Made by a program: the position numbers and the translations under genes. A stretch of 64,000 bases of DNA from NCBI GenBank assembly GCA_947630595.1, contig CANRIG010000007.1, positions 1 through 64,000 on the forward strand, given 5' to 3'. Source of the DNA: an uncultured Lachnospiraceae bacterium. GTDB lineage: Bacteria > Bacillota > Clostridia > Lachnospirales > Lachnospiraceae. Of the stretch, positions 24,517-31,587 are shown in pieces. The notes under the pieces were generated by a model. It had not been told where the DNA came from. It made no database searches and worked only from the letters and a program-made list of their open reading frames with translations. How positions within the stretch are numbered: the stretch's first letter is position 1; each line of letters begins with the position of its first letter.

Positions 24517-26595
24517 ATGAGTCATAAAGATAAGAAAAAAGAAATGAAAGATCAGAAAAAATGGATTCACTGTGACAAAAAGACGGCTGCGGCAGCTATT
24601 CTGGTGACCGCAGCCATGTTTCTTGCTGTGGGGCTGGCCGTGCTCGGAGAGGGCGCGGACGGTCTGCTTTTTGTGCTGGCCATTCTGCTCAGCCTCTGCG
24701 CCGGCCTTTTCGTTCTGGTTCCGGTGAAAGCCGGCAGGATCGCGTCGGCTCTGATGTATCTTTTACTGCCGTTTCTGGCTTTCTTTGCGCTGGAGCATTA
24801 CACGCATGTGCTCAGTGATCTGGATCCCCTCATCATTGTGCTGAACCTGCTGTTTTTCTATCTGCTGTACGGCCTGTGCGCGCTGCTGTTCGGCAGCGTC
24901 CGCCTCGGCTTCGGCGTCGCCACGCTGGTGCCGATGCTGTTCGGCCTCGCCAATTACTATGTGGTCAGCTTCCGCGGCTCGCCGATTGTGCCCTGGGATT
25001 TTCTGTCCCTCGGGACGGCGATGTCGGTGGCGGACAATTACTCGTTTGCCCTGACCTGGAAAACGGCGCTGGTGGTGATCGGATTTCTCTGGATTATCCT
25101 CGTCGCCTCCAAGTCTGACGTCCGTTTCCGCAGAAAAGGAACGCGCCTTTTTGGCACGGCAATCTATGCGGTACTGCTGTGCGTGTACCTGCTGGCGATA
25201 CAAAAGAGCACGGTGCAGAGCTTTTTCGGCATGGATACGACGCTGTTCACCCTCAATGTCCTGTACCGCAACAACGGCATTGCGGCGGCGTTCCTGGGCA
25301 ATCTGCGTTTTTTGAATATCGAGCAGCCGGACGGCTATTCGCCGCAGCGGGTGCAGGAAATCGCGGCGGCTTATGCGGGCGGCGATGCGCTGACGGGAGA
25401 GGCTGAGACGACGGACGGAACAAACAATACCGTGGACGGTACGGATGCCGGACAGGCTGCGGAGACAGTCGGAGCTCTGCCCGATAATGCGGAAATGCCG
25501 AATATTATTGTGATCATGGATGAAGCCTTCTCCGATCTCTCCGTGTGGGGCGATTTCGCGACCAGCGAGGAGGTTATGCCGTTTTTCAAGGAGATGCAGC
25601 AGGAGGCGGTCGGCGGCGAGCTCTACGTCTCGGTCAAGGGGGGAAATACCGCCAACACCGAATATGAGCTTCTGACCGGCGATACGATGGGCTTTCTGCC
25701 GGTGGGCAGCATTCCCTACCAGCAGTATATCAAGGGCGACATGCCGTCGCTGGCCAGTTATCTGAAGACGCTCGGCTACGGGACGCTGGCGATCCACCCC
25801 TACAACCGTTCCGGCTGGGACCGGGATGTGGTCTACGACTATTTCGGCTTCGACGAATTCCTTGACGTGACGGACTTTTCCAATCCGATACGGATGCGCG
25901 GCTACGTCAGCGACCTCTCCGCCTTTGACAAGATCATCGAAAAATGCCAGCAGAAGGAGGACGGCGAGCGGTTGTTTGTGTTTGAGGTGACGATGCAGAA
26001 CCATGGCGGCTACAGCCGGGCGACGCCGGACTTTGACTCCTATCTGAAGCTGCCGGAGGTCACCAACAAAACCACCAGCGTGCTGGCCACCGAGAAATAC
26101 CTGACGCTGATGAACGAGACCGACTGCGCGCTGGAGCGATTGTGCGTCTGGATGCGGGAGCAGGAGGAGCCTTACCTTGTGCTGATGCTGGGCGACCACC
26201 AGCCCTCGGACTATATCACCAATGTGATTCAGCGCATCTGCGGCGTCAAGAGCGACGAGTCGCTGGATTACCTGCAGCAGGGCTACCGCGTGCCGTTTCT
26301 GATCTGGGGCAACAAAGGACTGGAGCATCAGTATTATGACGGTATCAGCGTCAACTACCTGGGCGGCATCCTGATGGAACAGGCGGGCCTGCCGCTGACC
26401 GGTTACCAGCAGTTCCTGAAACAGCTGATGGAGGCTTTCCCGGTGGTAAACGGAAACGTCTACCGCGACCGCGAGGGGACCTTCCACAGCTACGGCGACG
26501 GCAGAGAGGAAGAGCTGCTGAACGAATACCGGATTCTGCAGTATAACCATCTGGTCGACGAAAAGCACCGGAAGGATGCATTTTTTGGCTCCTGA
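24517..26595 (+). CDS. LTA synthase-like membrane phosphoglycerol transferase (sulfatase fold)
   Basis: A 692-residue membrane enzyme. Five or so N-terminal helices span residues ~25-230. A long extracellular domain of the alkaline phosphatase/sulfatase superfamily starts near 325 with IIVIMDEAFSDLSVWG. The catalytic Thr lies in VKGGNTANTEYELLTGD near 380, and later metal ligands are in TMQNHGG and LMLGDHQPSDYI. LtaS-type enzymes move glycerol phosphate from phosphatidylglycerol to a surface polymer. The Asp/Glu/Thr-rich stretch at 290-325 is a linker. Exact polymer unknown. lysA follows under its own promoter. Confidence 0.88.
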   Translation: MSHKDKKKEMKDQKKWIHCDKKTAAAAILVTAAMFLAVGLAVLGEGADGLLFVLAILLSLCAGLFVLVPVKAGRIASALMYLLLPFLAFFALEHYTHVLSDLDPLIIVLNLLFFYLLYGLCALLFGSVRLGFGVATLVPMLFGLANYYVVSFRGSPIVPWDFLSLGTAMSVADNYSFALTWKTALVVIGFLWIILVASKSDVRFRRKGTRLFGTAIYAVLLCVYLLAIQKSTVQSFFGMDTTLFTLNVLYRNNGIAAAFLGNLRFLNIEQPDGYSPQRVQEIAAAYAGGDALTGEAETTDGTNNTVDGTDAGQAAETVGALPDNAEMPNIIVIMDEAFSDLSVWGDFATSEEVMPFFKEMQQEAVGGELYVSVKGGNTANTEYELLTGDTMGFLPVGSIPYQQYIKGDMPSLASYLKTLGYGTLAIHPYNRSGWDRDVVYDYFGFDEFLDVTDFSNPIRMRGYVSDLSAFDKIIEKCQQKEDGERLFVFEVTMQNHGGYSRATPDFDSYLKLPEVTNKTTSVLATEKYLTLMNETDCALERLCVWMREQEEPYLVLMLGDHQPSDYITNVIQRICGVKSDESLDYLQQGYRVPFLIWGNKGLEHQYYDGISVNYLGGILMEQAGLPLTGYQQFLKQLMEAFPVVNGNVYRDREGTFHSYGDGREEELLNEYRILQYNHLVDEKHRKDAFFGS

Positions 26596-26598
26596 GTC

Positions 26599-26628
26599 TT
26601 GACAATTTCCGTTTCTCCATCGTATAGT
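26599..26628 (+). promoter_or_regulatory. sigma-A promoter of lysA
   Basis: TTGACA (26599-26604) and TATAGT (26623-26628), 18-base spacer. The ~70-base leader is too short for a lysine riboswitch. Confidence 0.65.
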
Positions 26629-26706
26629 GAGTGCGGCGTTTTTCTGTCCGCTTTGCGGCGGGCGCGGGACCGGGGTACAGAGGAAAGCAAGAAGGAGTGT
26701 GCGATT

Positions 26707-27978
26707 ATGAAAAAGACGTTTGTGAATAAGGAAAAGCTGGAGGAAATTGCACAACAGTTTCCGACGCCGTTTCATCTCTACGATGAAAAGGGAATCCGTG
26801 AAAATGTGAAGGAGCTGTACGACGCATTTTCCTGGAACAAAGGCTATAAGGAATTTTTTGCGGTGAAGGCGACGCCCAATCCGTTTCTGATCAATATCCT
26901 GCATGAATACGGCTGCGGCACCGACTGCTCGTCGATGACGGAGCTGATGCTCTCCGAGGCGATCGGCATTCACGGCCATGACATCATGTTCTCGTCGAAC
27001 GACACGCCGACGGAAGAATTTAAAAAGGCTGCCGAGCTCGGCGGCATCATCAATCTCGACGATATTACCCATATCGAAAAGGTGGAAAAGACCCTCGGCG
27101 CCCTGCCGAAGACCATGTCCTCCCGCTACAATCCGGGCGGACTGTTCAAAATCAGCAACGACATCATGGACAACCCCGGCGACGCCAAGTACGGCATGAC
27201 CACGGAACAGATCAAGGAAGCGTTCCGCATCATGAAGGCGAAGGGCGTGGAGGAGTTCGGCATCCATGCGTTTCTGGCCAGCAACACCGTGACCAACGAC
27301 TATTATCCGCTGCTGGCGAAGGTGCTGTTTGAGCTGGCGGTGAAGCTGCAGAAATCCACCGGCGCCAACATCCGCTTTATCAATCTCTCCGGCGGCATCG
27401 GCATCCCTTACCGCCCGGACCAGGAGGCAAACGACATCCGCAAGATTGCCAACGGCGTCCGCAAAGTCTACGAGGAGGTGCTCGTTCCCGCCGGCATGGG
27501 CGACGTGGCGCTCTACACAGAGCTGGGCCGCTACATGCTGGGGCCGTTCGGCTGCCTGGTCACGCGGGCCATCAACGAGAAGCACACGCACAAGGAATAC
27601 ATCGGCGTCGACGCCTGCGCGGTCAACCTCATGCGTCCGGCCATGTACGGCGCGTACCATCACATCACCGTCATGGGCAAGGAGGATGCGCCGTGCGACC
27701 ATGTGTATGACGTGACCGGCTCTCTGTGCGAGAACAACGACAAGTTCGCGATCGATCGCCAGCTGCCGGAGATCGAAATGGGAGATCTGCTGGTGATCCA
27801 CGACACCGGAGCGCACGGCTATTCGATGGGCTACAATTACAACGGCAAGCTGCGTTCCGCCGAGGTGCTGCTGCGCGAGGACGGCACGGCGCAGCTGATC
27901 CGACGCGCCGAGACGCCGCGGGATTATTTTGCGACCTTTGATTTCTGTGATATACTCAAAAATATGCGCTATGAGTGA
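26707..27978 (+). CDS. lysA: diaminopimelate decarboxylase
   Basis: A 423-residue PLP enzyme of alanine racemase fold III converting meso-diaminopimelate to lysine. The PLP lysine lies in EFFAVKATPNPFLI near residue 56, the phosphate-binding glycines in NLSGGIGIPYRPDQ near 226, ELGRYMLGPFGCLVTRAI near 275, and the second-subunit Cys in DVTGSLCENNDKFA near 340. Full length. The start is ATG 26707 behind GAAGGAGTGTG; the track's upstream start lies in the promoter. Confidence 0.94.
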   Translation: MKKTFVNKEKLEEIAQQFPTPFHLYDEKGIRENVKELYDAFSWNKGYKEFFAVKATPNPFLINILHEYGCGTDCSSMTELMLSEAIGIHGHDIMFSSNDTPTEEFKKAAELGGIINLDDITHIEKVEKTLGALPKTMSSRYNPGGLFKISNDIMDNPGDAKYGMTTEQIKEAFRIMKAKGVEEFGIHAFLASNTVTNDYYPLLAKVLFELAVKLQKSTGANIRFINLSGGIGIPYRPDQEANDIRKIANGVRKVYEEVLVPAGMGDVALYTELGRYMLGPFGCLVTRAINEKHTHKEYIGVDACAVNLMRPAMYGAYHHITVMGKEDAPCDHVYDVTGSLCENNDKFAIDRQLPEIEMGDLLVIHDTGAHGYSMGYNYNGKLRSAEVLLREDGTAQLIRRAETPRDYFATFDFCDILKNMRYE

Positions 27979-28018
27979 TGAGCGGATGAGCGGATAAGCA
28001 GATGAGCTCAAATTGTGC

Positions 28019-28047
28019 TTGCATTTGAAAGTGAAGTATGCTATCAT
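28019..28047 (+). promoter_or_regulatory. promoter of tRNA-Leu
   Basis: TTGCAT (28019-28024) and TATCAT (28042-28047), 17-base spacer, 26 bases before the tRNA. Confidence 0.55.
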
Positions 28048-28073
28048 AACAACCGTGCAAAATTTGTGCACGG

Positions 28074-28155
28074 GCCGCTGTGGCGGAATTGGCAGACGCA
28101 CTTGACTCAAAATCAAGCGGGTAACACCGTGCCGGTTCGAGTCCGGCCAGCGGCA
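28074..28155 (+). tRNA. tRNA-Leu (anticodon CAA)
   Basis: An 82-base class II tRNA. The acceptor stem GCCGCTG pairs with CAGCGGC, discriminator A. The anticodon stem CTTGA/TCAAG encloses CTCAAAA, giving CAA, which reads UUG. A long variable arm (CGGGTAACACCGT) and T-arm CCGGTTCGAGTCCGG are present. The 3' CCA is not encoded. A terminator follows, and the accessory island begins directly after it. Confidence 0.95.
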
Positions 28156-28159
28156 GAAG

Positions 28160-28186
28160 AAAAGTCCTGTATTTACGGGACTTTTT
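28160..28186 (+). terminator. terminator of tRNA-Leu
   Basis: AAAAGTCC (28160-28167) pairs with GGACTTTT (28178-28185), short loop, T-run. Confidence 0.8.
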
Positions 28187-28216
28187 CTATTTGCCAACAC
28201 CGGGCGGTTTTGCTTG

Positions 28217-28245
28217 TTGACAATGTCCCGTACAGGGGCTATAAT
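28217..28245 (+). promoter_or_regulatory. perfect-consensus promoter of a convergent antisense RNA
   Basis: TTGACA (28217-28222), 17 bases, TATAAT (28240-28245). No coding frame with a ribosome site follows; the transcript runs toward the 3' end of the toxin gene on the other strand. Confidence 0.8.
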
Positions 28246-28251
28246 ATGCTT

Positions 28252-28356
28252 AACAAGACAGCCGGTAAGGAAGGTCAGCTCTTCCCGTTCCGGTGACAAT
28301 AAGTAGTGAAGCCGCTTATCTTACCAGGGACAGAGCGGCTTTACTTATTTTTCAAA
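28252..28356 (+). ncRNA. candidate antisense RNA antitoxin of a type I toxin-antitoxin pair
   Basis: A predicted RNA of about 100 bases starts near 28252, contains a GGAAG/CTTCC hairpin, and ends at the AAGCCGCT/AGCGGCTT stem followed by a T-rich stretch. Its 3' part is complementary to the last codons and 3' UTR of the toxin mRNA read from the minus strand. Convergent 3'-overlapping antisense RNAs are the known arrangement in Fst, TxpA/RatA, BsrG/SR4 and the Clostridioides difficile type I systems. The boundaries are inferred from promoter and terminator. Confidence 0.6.
28309..28346 (+). terminator. terminator of the antisense RNA, overlapping the toxin stop codon
   Basis: AAGCCGCT (28309-28316) pairs with AGCGGCTT (28334-28341); AAGTA/TACTT extends the stem around a bulge. 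T-rich sequence follows on the plus strand. The minus-strand side is less U-rich. Confidence 0.65.
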
Positions 28357-28421
28357 TTCAGAACCGCGACGATTAGCAGCATAACTGTCAGAATCACCAT
28401 GAATTCTTCATATGTTCTCAT
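28341..28421 (-). CDS. 26-residue hydrophobic peptide, holin-like type I toxin
   Basis: MRTYEEFMVILTVMLLIVAVLNLKNK is too short for the ORF track. It has an N-terminal M-x-x-Y-E start, one membrane helix (residues ~8-22) and a positively charged tail, which is the pattern of the putative holin-like toxin family (Hol_Tox) and of type I toxins that depolarise the membrane. Its ribosome site GGAAGGGGGAG is unusually strong but lies in a hairpin. A consensus-promoter antisense RNA converges on it. Toxicity is inferred from the family and locus layout, not shown. Confidence 0.7.
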   Translation of the reverse strand: MRTYEEFMVILTVMLLIVAVLNLKNK

Positions 28422-28428
28422 AAGCACT

Positions 28429-28494
28429 CCCCCTTCCGCAAGACTCGGAACGGGTTGTGGCCGCCCTACCGGCTGCCCGGTGAAGCATATTGTG
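28429..28494 (-). promoter_or_regulatory. toxin promoter and leader with a sequestered Shine-Dalgarno
   Basis: On the minus strand a weak -10 (CACAAT, 28494-28489) is followed by a leader in which CCCGTTCC (28454-28447) can pair with GGAAGGGG (28437-28430), hiding the ribosome site in a stem with a 9-base loop. The first ~27 transcribed bases resemble those of the antisense RNA (ATATGCTT...CAGCCGGTA), so the two promoters look like inverted copies of one module. Confidence 0.5.
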
Positions 28495-28526
28495 TTGTCA
28501 GGGTGCAGGACGAAAGGACGTATCTG

Positions 28527-29309
28527 TCAAAAACATTTGGAGCAGGCATCATAACCCCTTGATTGTGCTTCTTGCAGAGTTACTTGCCGCGCTTTGGCCG
28601 GATTCATTCTGCCACAATTTGGAATCGAGTGGTATTTTTCCCCAGTTGCAGACAACCAAACCATCTGTTCATTTATTTGTTCACTTTGCTCACTTTTTTC
28701 AGTTTGCGGCTGGGCATCTGAAAGATATGCAGAGGCAATATAAGCAGTAATGCCACCATAAGCTACTTGTGCCCATTCTCCATCAATGTGCTGTACATCA
28801 ATAGAATCAGATTGATTCAAGGTTCCTAAAATATCATAGTCTGTACCGGCTCCACTCCGCACATTAACGGTTGCGGTTGCGTACATTTGCCTTGACGGTT
28901 CGGAGGTTGTAACTGGTTCTGACTCAGGTTCAGACAGTGGTGGTTCCTGTATTTGAGTTTGAGGCTCAACAGGCGCCTGCACTTGCGGTTCTGTTTGCTC
29001 TGATGCCTGTATCTGAATTTTTGTTTTCGCTTCTGAATGCGTTTCTTTTTCAGTGATCAACTCCGTAGGCTCGGCTTCTACAAGTGTTTCTTCTACAGGT
29101 ATTTCTTCTGCAGGTATTTCTTCTGCAGGTGTTTCTTCTGCAGATATTTCTTCTACTGGTATTTCTGTCTGGATAGAAGTTTCTGCCTCAGTTTCAAGCC
29201 GTGCGCTCGATATAGCAGAATTGGCCGGTTGGTCATTTTTATTGTTTCCAACACTTCCGATCATTGCAATAACAGCAAGAGCACAAATGGCTACGCCAAG
29301 TTTTTTCAT
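28527..29309 (-). CDS. secreted SH3-domain protein with an acidic repeat linker and Cys motif
   Basis: A 260-residue exported protein. Residues 1-20 are a signal peptide or anchor (MKKLGVAICALAVIAMIGSVG). A long Glu/Pro/Thr linker with EEIPAEE-type 5-residue repeats follows. Residues ~145-205 are a bacterial SH3 domain (ATVNVRSGAGTDYDILGTLNQSD, WAQVAYGGITAYIASAYL). The last 40 residues (YHSIPNCGRMNPAKARQVTLQEAQSRGYDACSKC) match the small Cys-His motif often found at the end of secreted nuclease or SH3 proteins. It may bind cell wall; function unknown. ATG 29309 with AGAAGGGGAC is chosen. Confidence 0.75.
   Translation of the reverse strand: MKKLGVAICALAVIAMIGSVGNNKNDQPANSAISSARLETEAETSIQTEIPVEEISAEETPAEEIPAEEIPVEETLVEAEPTELITEKETHSEAKTKIQIQASEQTEPQVQAPVEPQTQIQEPPLSEPESEPVTTSEPSRQMYATATVNVRSGAGTDYDILGTLNQSDSIDVQHIDGEWAQVAYGGITAYIASAYLSDAQPQTEKSEQSEQINEQMVWLSATGEKYHSIPNCGRMNPAKARQVTLQEAQSRGYDACSKCF
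29085..29165 (-). repeat. 15-nt tandem repeat in the SH3 protein linker
   Basis: About five copies of a 15-base unit (TTCTTCTGCAGGTAT on the plus strand) encode EEIPA/EETPA-type units. Confidence 0.65.
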
Positions 29310-29385
29310 AAGAGTCCCCTTCTTTCTTTTGTGAATTACTGTATAGCTGTAAGCACTGGAAGATTGCATGGTGTCTTTTGTATTT

Positions 29386-29643
29386 TCAGCGTTCCTTAAT
29401 TTGGTTGATGATTTTTCCCACTTCTTTGGGCGGGCAATATCTTTCTGGGAGCCTCCGAATATCTTTATTTTTCTGCACCTGCTGATTTCCTATTTTTCTT
29501 CCATAGACCATAATAAAGATTCCACATAAAATGCCTATAGTTCCGCCGATGGGAGATACGATAAGCAGTAAAAGGCTCATGCAAATAAGTATTATGCCAA
29601 GGGCAGTAACAAAAGTCCGATATGCTTTTTCATGCTTCATCAT
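29386..29643 (-). CDS. small two-helix membrane protein
   Basis: An 85-residue protein of unknown function. Two adjacent hydrophobic segments cover residues ~9-28 (FVTALGIILICMSLLLLIVS) and ~31-47 (GGTIGILCGIFIMVYG), followed by a charged cytoplasmic tail (QVQKNKDIRRLPERYCPPKEV). It lies between the S24 repressor and the SH3 protein, all on the minus strand, so it may belong to the repressor's transcript. I do not recognise a family. Confidence 0.55.
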   Translation of the reverse strand: MMKHEKAYRTFVTALGIILICMSLLLLIVSPIGGTIGILCGIFIMVYGRKIGNQQVQKNKDIRRLPERYCPPKEVGKIINQIKER

Positions 29644-29673
29644 TTGTCTCTTTCATTTTTCATAAATTGCTAT

Positions 29674-30351
29674 CTATATCACATCACTCTGAAAAGCCAC
29701 AGCCTTTCCGAGTACACGTACTTGGTTAAGGTCTTCACCCTGGTATATCTGGTCTTTGTGTAATGGATTCTCCGGTTTTAATATAAGCAGGGATTTTTCC
29801 TGGTAATAGTAGAAGCGCTTCAGTGTCGCTTCACTATCATTATTTACCACCACAGCAGCGATTTCTCCATTCTCCACGGTATCTTGCTGGCGGATAAATA
29901 CTATATCACCGTCATGGATACGGGCATTTATCATACTGTCACCTTTGGCACGGAGACAGAAGTCAGCCTTGATGTCCGTTCCCGCCAGAACATAGCTTTT
30001 CCTGTCCTCGTTAGTGAATTTGGGTTCACCACAGGCAATCTCTCCGAGCATGGGGAAACGCTTGGCGGAAATGGGATAGAGGTTCAGGGAATCATATTGC
30101 CGTTCTCTGGAAACATCATACCCCATAAGCCATGCTTCATTTACACCGAGTGCAGCGCCTAATACGAAAAGCTTATCCTGCATTGGTTCTGTTTTACCAG
30201 AACAGTATTGACTAATGTCAGATTTATTCATTTTAACATTATATTTTTTGCAATACGGAATAGTTAGATTTAAGATGTCAATCTGGCGCAGACCACGTTC
30301 TGTCATAATTCTATTTAATCTGATAGATGTATTTTCCTTTTCCATTTTCAT
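29674..30351 (-). CDS. phage-type CI/LexA-like repressor (XRE helix-turn-helix plus S24 peptidase)
   Basis: A 225-residue repressor. The N-terminal XRE domain covers residues ~8-75 (IMTERGLRQIDILNL, NKSDISQYCSGKTEPMQDKLFVLGAALGV). The C-terminal S24 domain has the cleavage region MLGEIACGEP (Ala-Cys-Gly in place of Ala-Gly), the catalytic Ser in AKGDSMINARIHDGDIVFI and the Lys in SEATLKRFYYY. Such repressors hold prophages or mobile elements silent until RecA-stimulated self-cleavage. It is divergent from a Cro/DUF739-like gene across paired operators, the usual lysogeny-switch layout. Confidence 0.88.
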   Translation of the reverse strand: MKMEKENTSIRLNRIMTERGLRQIDILNLTIPYCKKYNVKMNKSDISQYCSGKTEPMQDKLFVLGAALGVNEAWLMGYDVSRERQYDSLNLYPISAKRFPMLGEIACGEPKFTNEDRKSYVLAGTDIKADFCLRAKGDSMINARIHDGDIVFIRQQDTVENGEIAAVVVNNDSEATLKRFYYYQEKSLLILKPENPLHKDQIYQGEDLNQVRVLGKAVAFQSDVI

Positions 30352-30381
30352 GCCGCCTTCCTTTTCATAAGACTACCACAT

Positions 30382-30489
30382 AGTATACATAAGTTCAATA
30401 CCGAAAACATAAGAAGTTCAAATTTTTGAATTTTTGTATTGACAGGGCATGGTAGCGGTGATATGACATAGAAGAGTTCAAAAATTGAA
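30382..30489. promoter_or_regulatory. divergent lysogeny-type control region with TTCAA dyad operators
   Basis: TTCAAATTTTTGAA (30417-30430) and TTCAAAAATTGAA (30477-30489) are dyads; a half-site TTCAA lies at 30394. A rightward promoter TTGACA (30439-30444), 17 bases, TATGAC (30462-30467) sits between the dyads, and the leftward repressor promoter has TATACT near 30387-30382. Repressor bound at both dyads would block the rightward promoter. Confidence 0.6.
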
Positions 30490-30511
30490 TTGCAAAAGGG
30501 GGGGGATTTCG

Positions 30512-30748
30512 TTGGCGTTCGATTATAGTAAATTGAAAGGAAGGATTATAGAGGTGTCTGGTTCTCAGTCTCATTTTGCTGCGGCAATGAATTGGCCTGA
30601 GCGAACGTTTTCTCTGAAAATGACTGGGGCGTGAAACTGGAAACAGTCGGATATCTGCAAGGCGGTTGCTCTGTTGAAGCTGTCTGGAGATCAGATTCCT
30701 GCTTATTTTTTTGCAGAGAAAATTCAAAATATTGAACAAACTGGGTAA
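30512..30748 (+). pseudogene. Cro-like DUF739 gene interrupted by a TGA stop
   Basis: From TTG 30512 (behind a run of eight G) the frame reads FDYSKLKGRIIEVSGSQSHFAAAMNWPERTFSLKMTGA, then TGA at 30632-30634, and continues in the same frame NWKQSDICKAVALLKLSGDQIPAYFFAEKIQNIEQ to TAA. Joined, this is a full-length DUF739 phage protein (about 78 residues), a small helix-turn-helix family beside CI-like repressors. The in-frame stop would cut it at 40 residues, inside the DNA-binding helices, so the switch is probably dead unless TGA is read through. Confidence 0.7.
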
Positions 30749-30764
30749 AGGGCGAGGTGAGACG

Positions 30765-30854
30765 ATGGGATACGGAGAGCTTGAACTACTAGTTGGCTGC
30801 ATCGTGATTTGTTTTTTGGTCATAGCAACATGCGATATACTACGGCTCCCATAA
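30765..30854 (+). CDS. 29-residue single-helix membrane peptide
   Basis: ATG 30765 behind GGCGAGGTGAGACG opens MGYGELELLVGCIVICFLVIATCDILRLP, with one hydrophobic segment. It follows the broken DUF739 gene by 16 bases, as small phage early genes often do. Its last 35 bases overlap a possible minus-strand ORF. Function unknown. Confidence 0.4.
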   Translation: MGYGELELLVGCIVICFLVIATCDILRLP

Positions 30855-30996
30855 CAGAAAAATTACTTTTTGGTTGGCTTTGGAGGGCATGGTATTGGAT
30901 GTCTCGGGCCGGGAGCACCACCTCCGGAATTTCTTTTGCTTGTTTGTGGAGCACGGGGGATGAGCTCGGATTAGATGAAGATTTTTTTGTTGGCAT
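30820..30996 (-). CDS. 58-residue hypothetical protein
   Basis: ATG 30996 on the minus strand has a strong ribosome site (AGAGGTGAGATA) and opens a frame of 58 codons (MPTKKSSSNPSSSPVLHKQ..., ending YRMLL), too short for the track. No domain is recognised. It conflicts at its 3' end with the plus-strand peptide at 30765-30854; at most one may be real. The overlapping plus-strand 106-codon frame at 30809-31129 lacks a ribosome site and was not called. Confidence 0.35.
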   Translation of the reverse strand: MPTKKSSSNPSSSPVLHKQAKEIPEVVLPARDIQYHALQSQPKSNFSVMGAVVYRMLL

Positions 30997-31062
30997 TATC
31001 TCACCTCTTTTGAACTGGGATAAACGACTTCAAAATATCGTATCCAATCAGTTTCGCCTTTT

Positions 31063-31377
31063 TTATGGATACATTTTGAATCCGGGAGAAAAATTCCAGG
31101 GAAAAAGAGAAACCATATCAGAATATTGAGTTTCAAATTTATAAATTAATTCGCGGATTTCTTCGTCTGAATAGGCATCGCTCTCAATGAAAAGCCATTC
31201 GTGACGCATATCAATGAGCATATTGCTTAGGGGCGTTGCAATTAATTTTGATGAAAGGACCAAGTCGTTTTTGAGTATATACGAAGTTAGGGCTTGAAGA
31301 ATTTGTAAAAGGACAATTATGGCTGACCACATAGCCGGTATAAGCGTCCATATTTTCAATGACGAAATACACGCCAA
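31063..31377 (-). CDS. hypothetical helical membrane protein, possibly truncated
   Basis: A 104-residue frame starting at TTG 31377, with an in-frame TGA just upstream. One or two hydrophobic stretches (LIPAMWSAIIVLLQILQALTSYIL) are followed by an amphipathic helical part (HEWLFIESDAYSDEEIRELIYKFETQYSDM) that looks strongly protein-like. The layout of membrane helices plus a helical tail recalls SLATT-type effector proteins of nucleotide-signalling defence systems, but most of the expected N-terminus is missing and the likeness is weak. It may be the 3' fragment of a decayed gene in the island. Confidence 0.4.
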   Translation of the reverse strand: MACISSLKIWTLIPAMWSAIIVLLQILQALTSYILKNDLVLSSKLIATPLSNMLIDMRHEWLFIESDAYSDEEIRELIYKFETQYSDMVSLFPWNFSPGFKMYP

Positions 31378-31587
31378 AGAACCAAATAAGCAAATTCACG
31401 TAAAGGATTTTTCCTTTGCATTTGAGAGTTATCGTTGGTAATTATAGGAGAATTATACTACATTGCAAATTATTTTTTAATCAAGGTGTTTGAACCTTTT
31501 GTTATGTTCAGCTATGTGCGGAAACGATTTTTTTGTTGCCAGCACCCGGGAAAAGCATTAGAATAGAAAAGCAGGGGAGGGCGGCCG
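31378..31587 (+). promoter_or_regulatory. AT-rich gap with the promoter of the anti-sigma-like gene
   Basis: TTGCCA (31536-31541), 17 bases, TAGAAT (31559-31564) lies just before the zf-HC2 gene. The rest of the gap is AT-rich with no frame or hairpin I can support. No sigma factor gene precedes the anti-sigma-like gene. Confidence 0.5.

Noticed and set aside
28133-28160. Attachment site for the accessory island in the tRNA-Leu 3' end
   Set aside because: The tRNA is complete and a matching direct repeat of its 3' end was not found near 31.4-31.6 kb, and no integrase gene is present. Integration here remains a guess.
24763-28299. Minus-strand ORF of 1178 codons
   Set aside because: It is the antisense of the LTA-synthase-like gene, lysA and tRNA-Leu, all of which have clear family motifs on the plus strand. 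The translation has no recognisable domain and is rich in His/Arg/Gln as expected for a shadow in GC-rich DNA.
30809-31129. Plus-strand ORF of 106 codons in the island
   Set aside because: No ribosome site, no domain, and it overlaps better-supported small frames on both strands.
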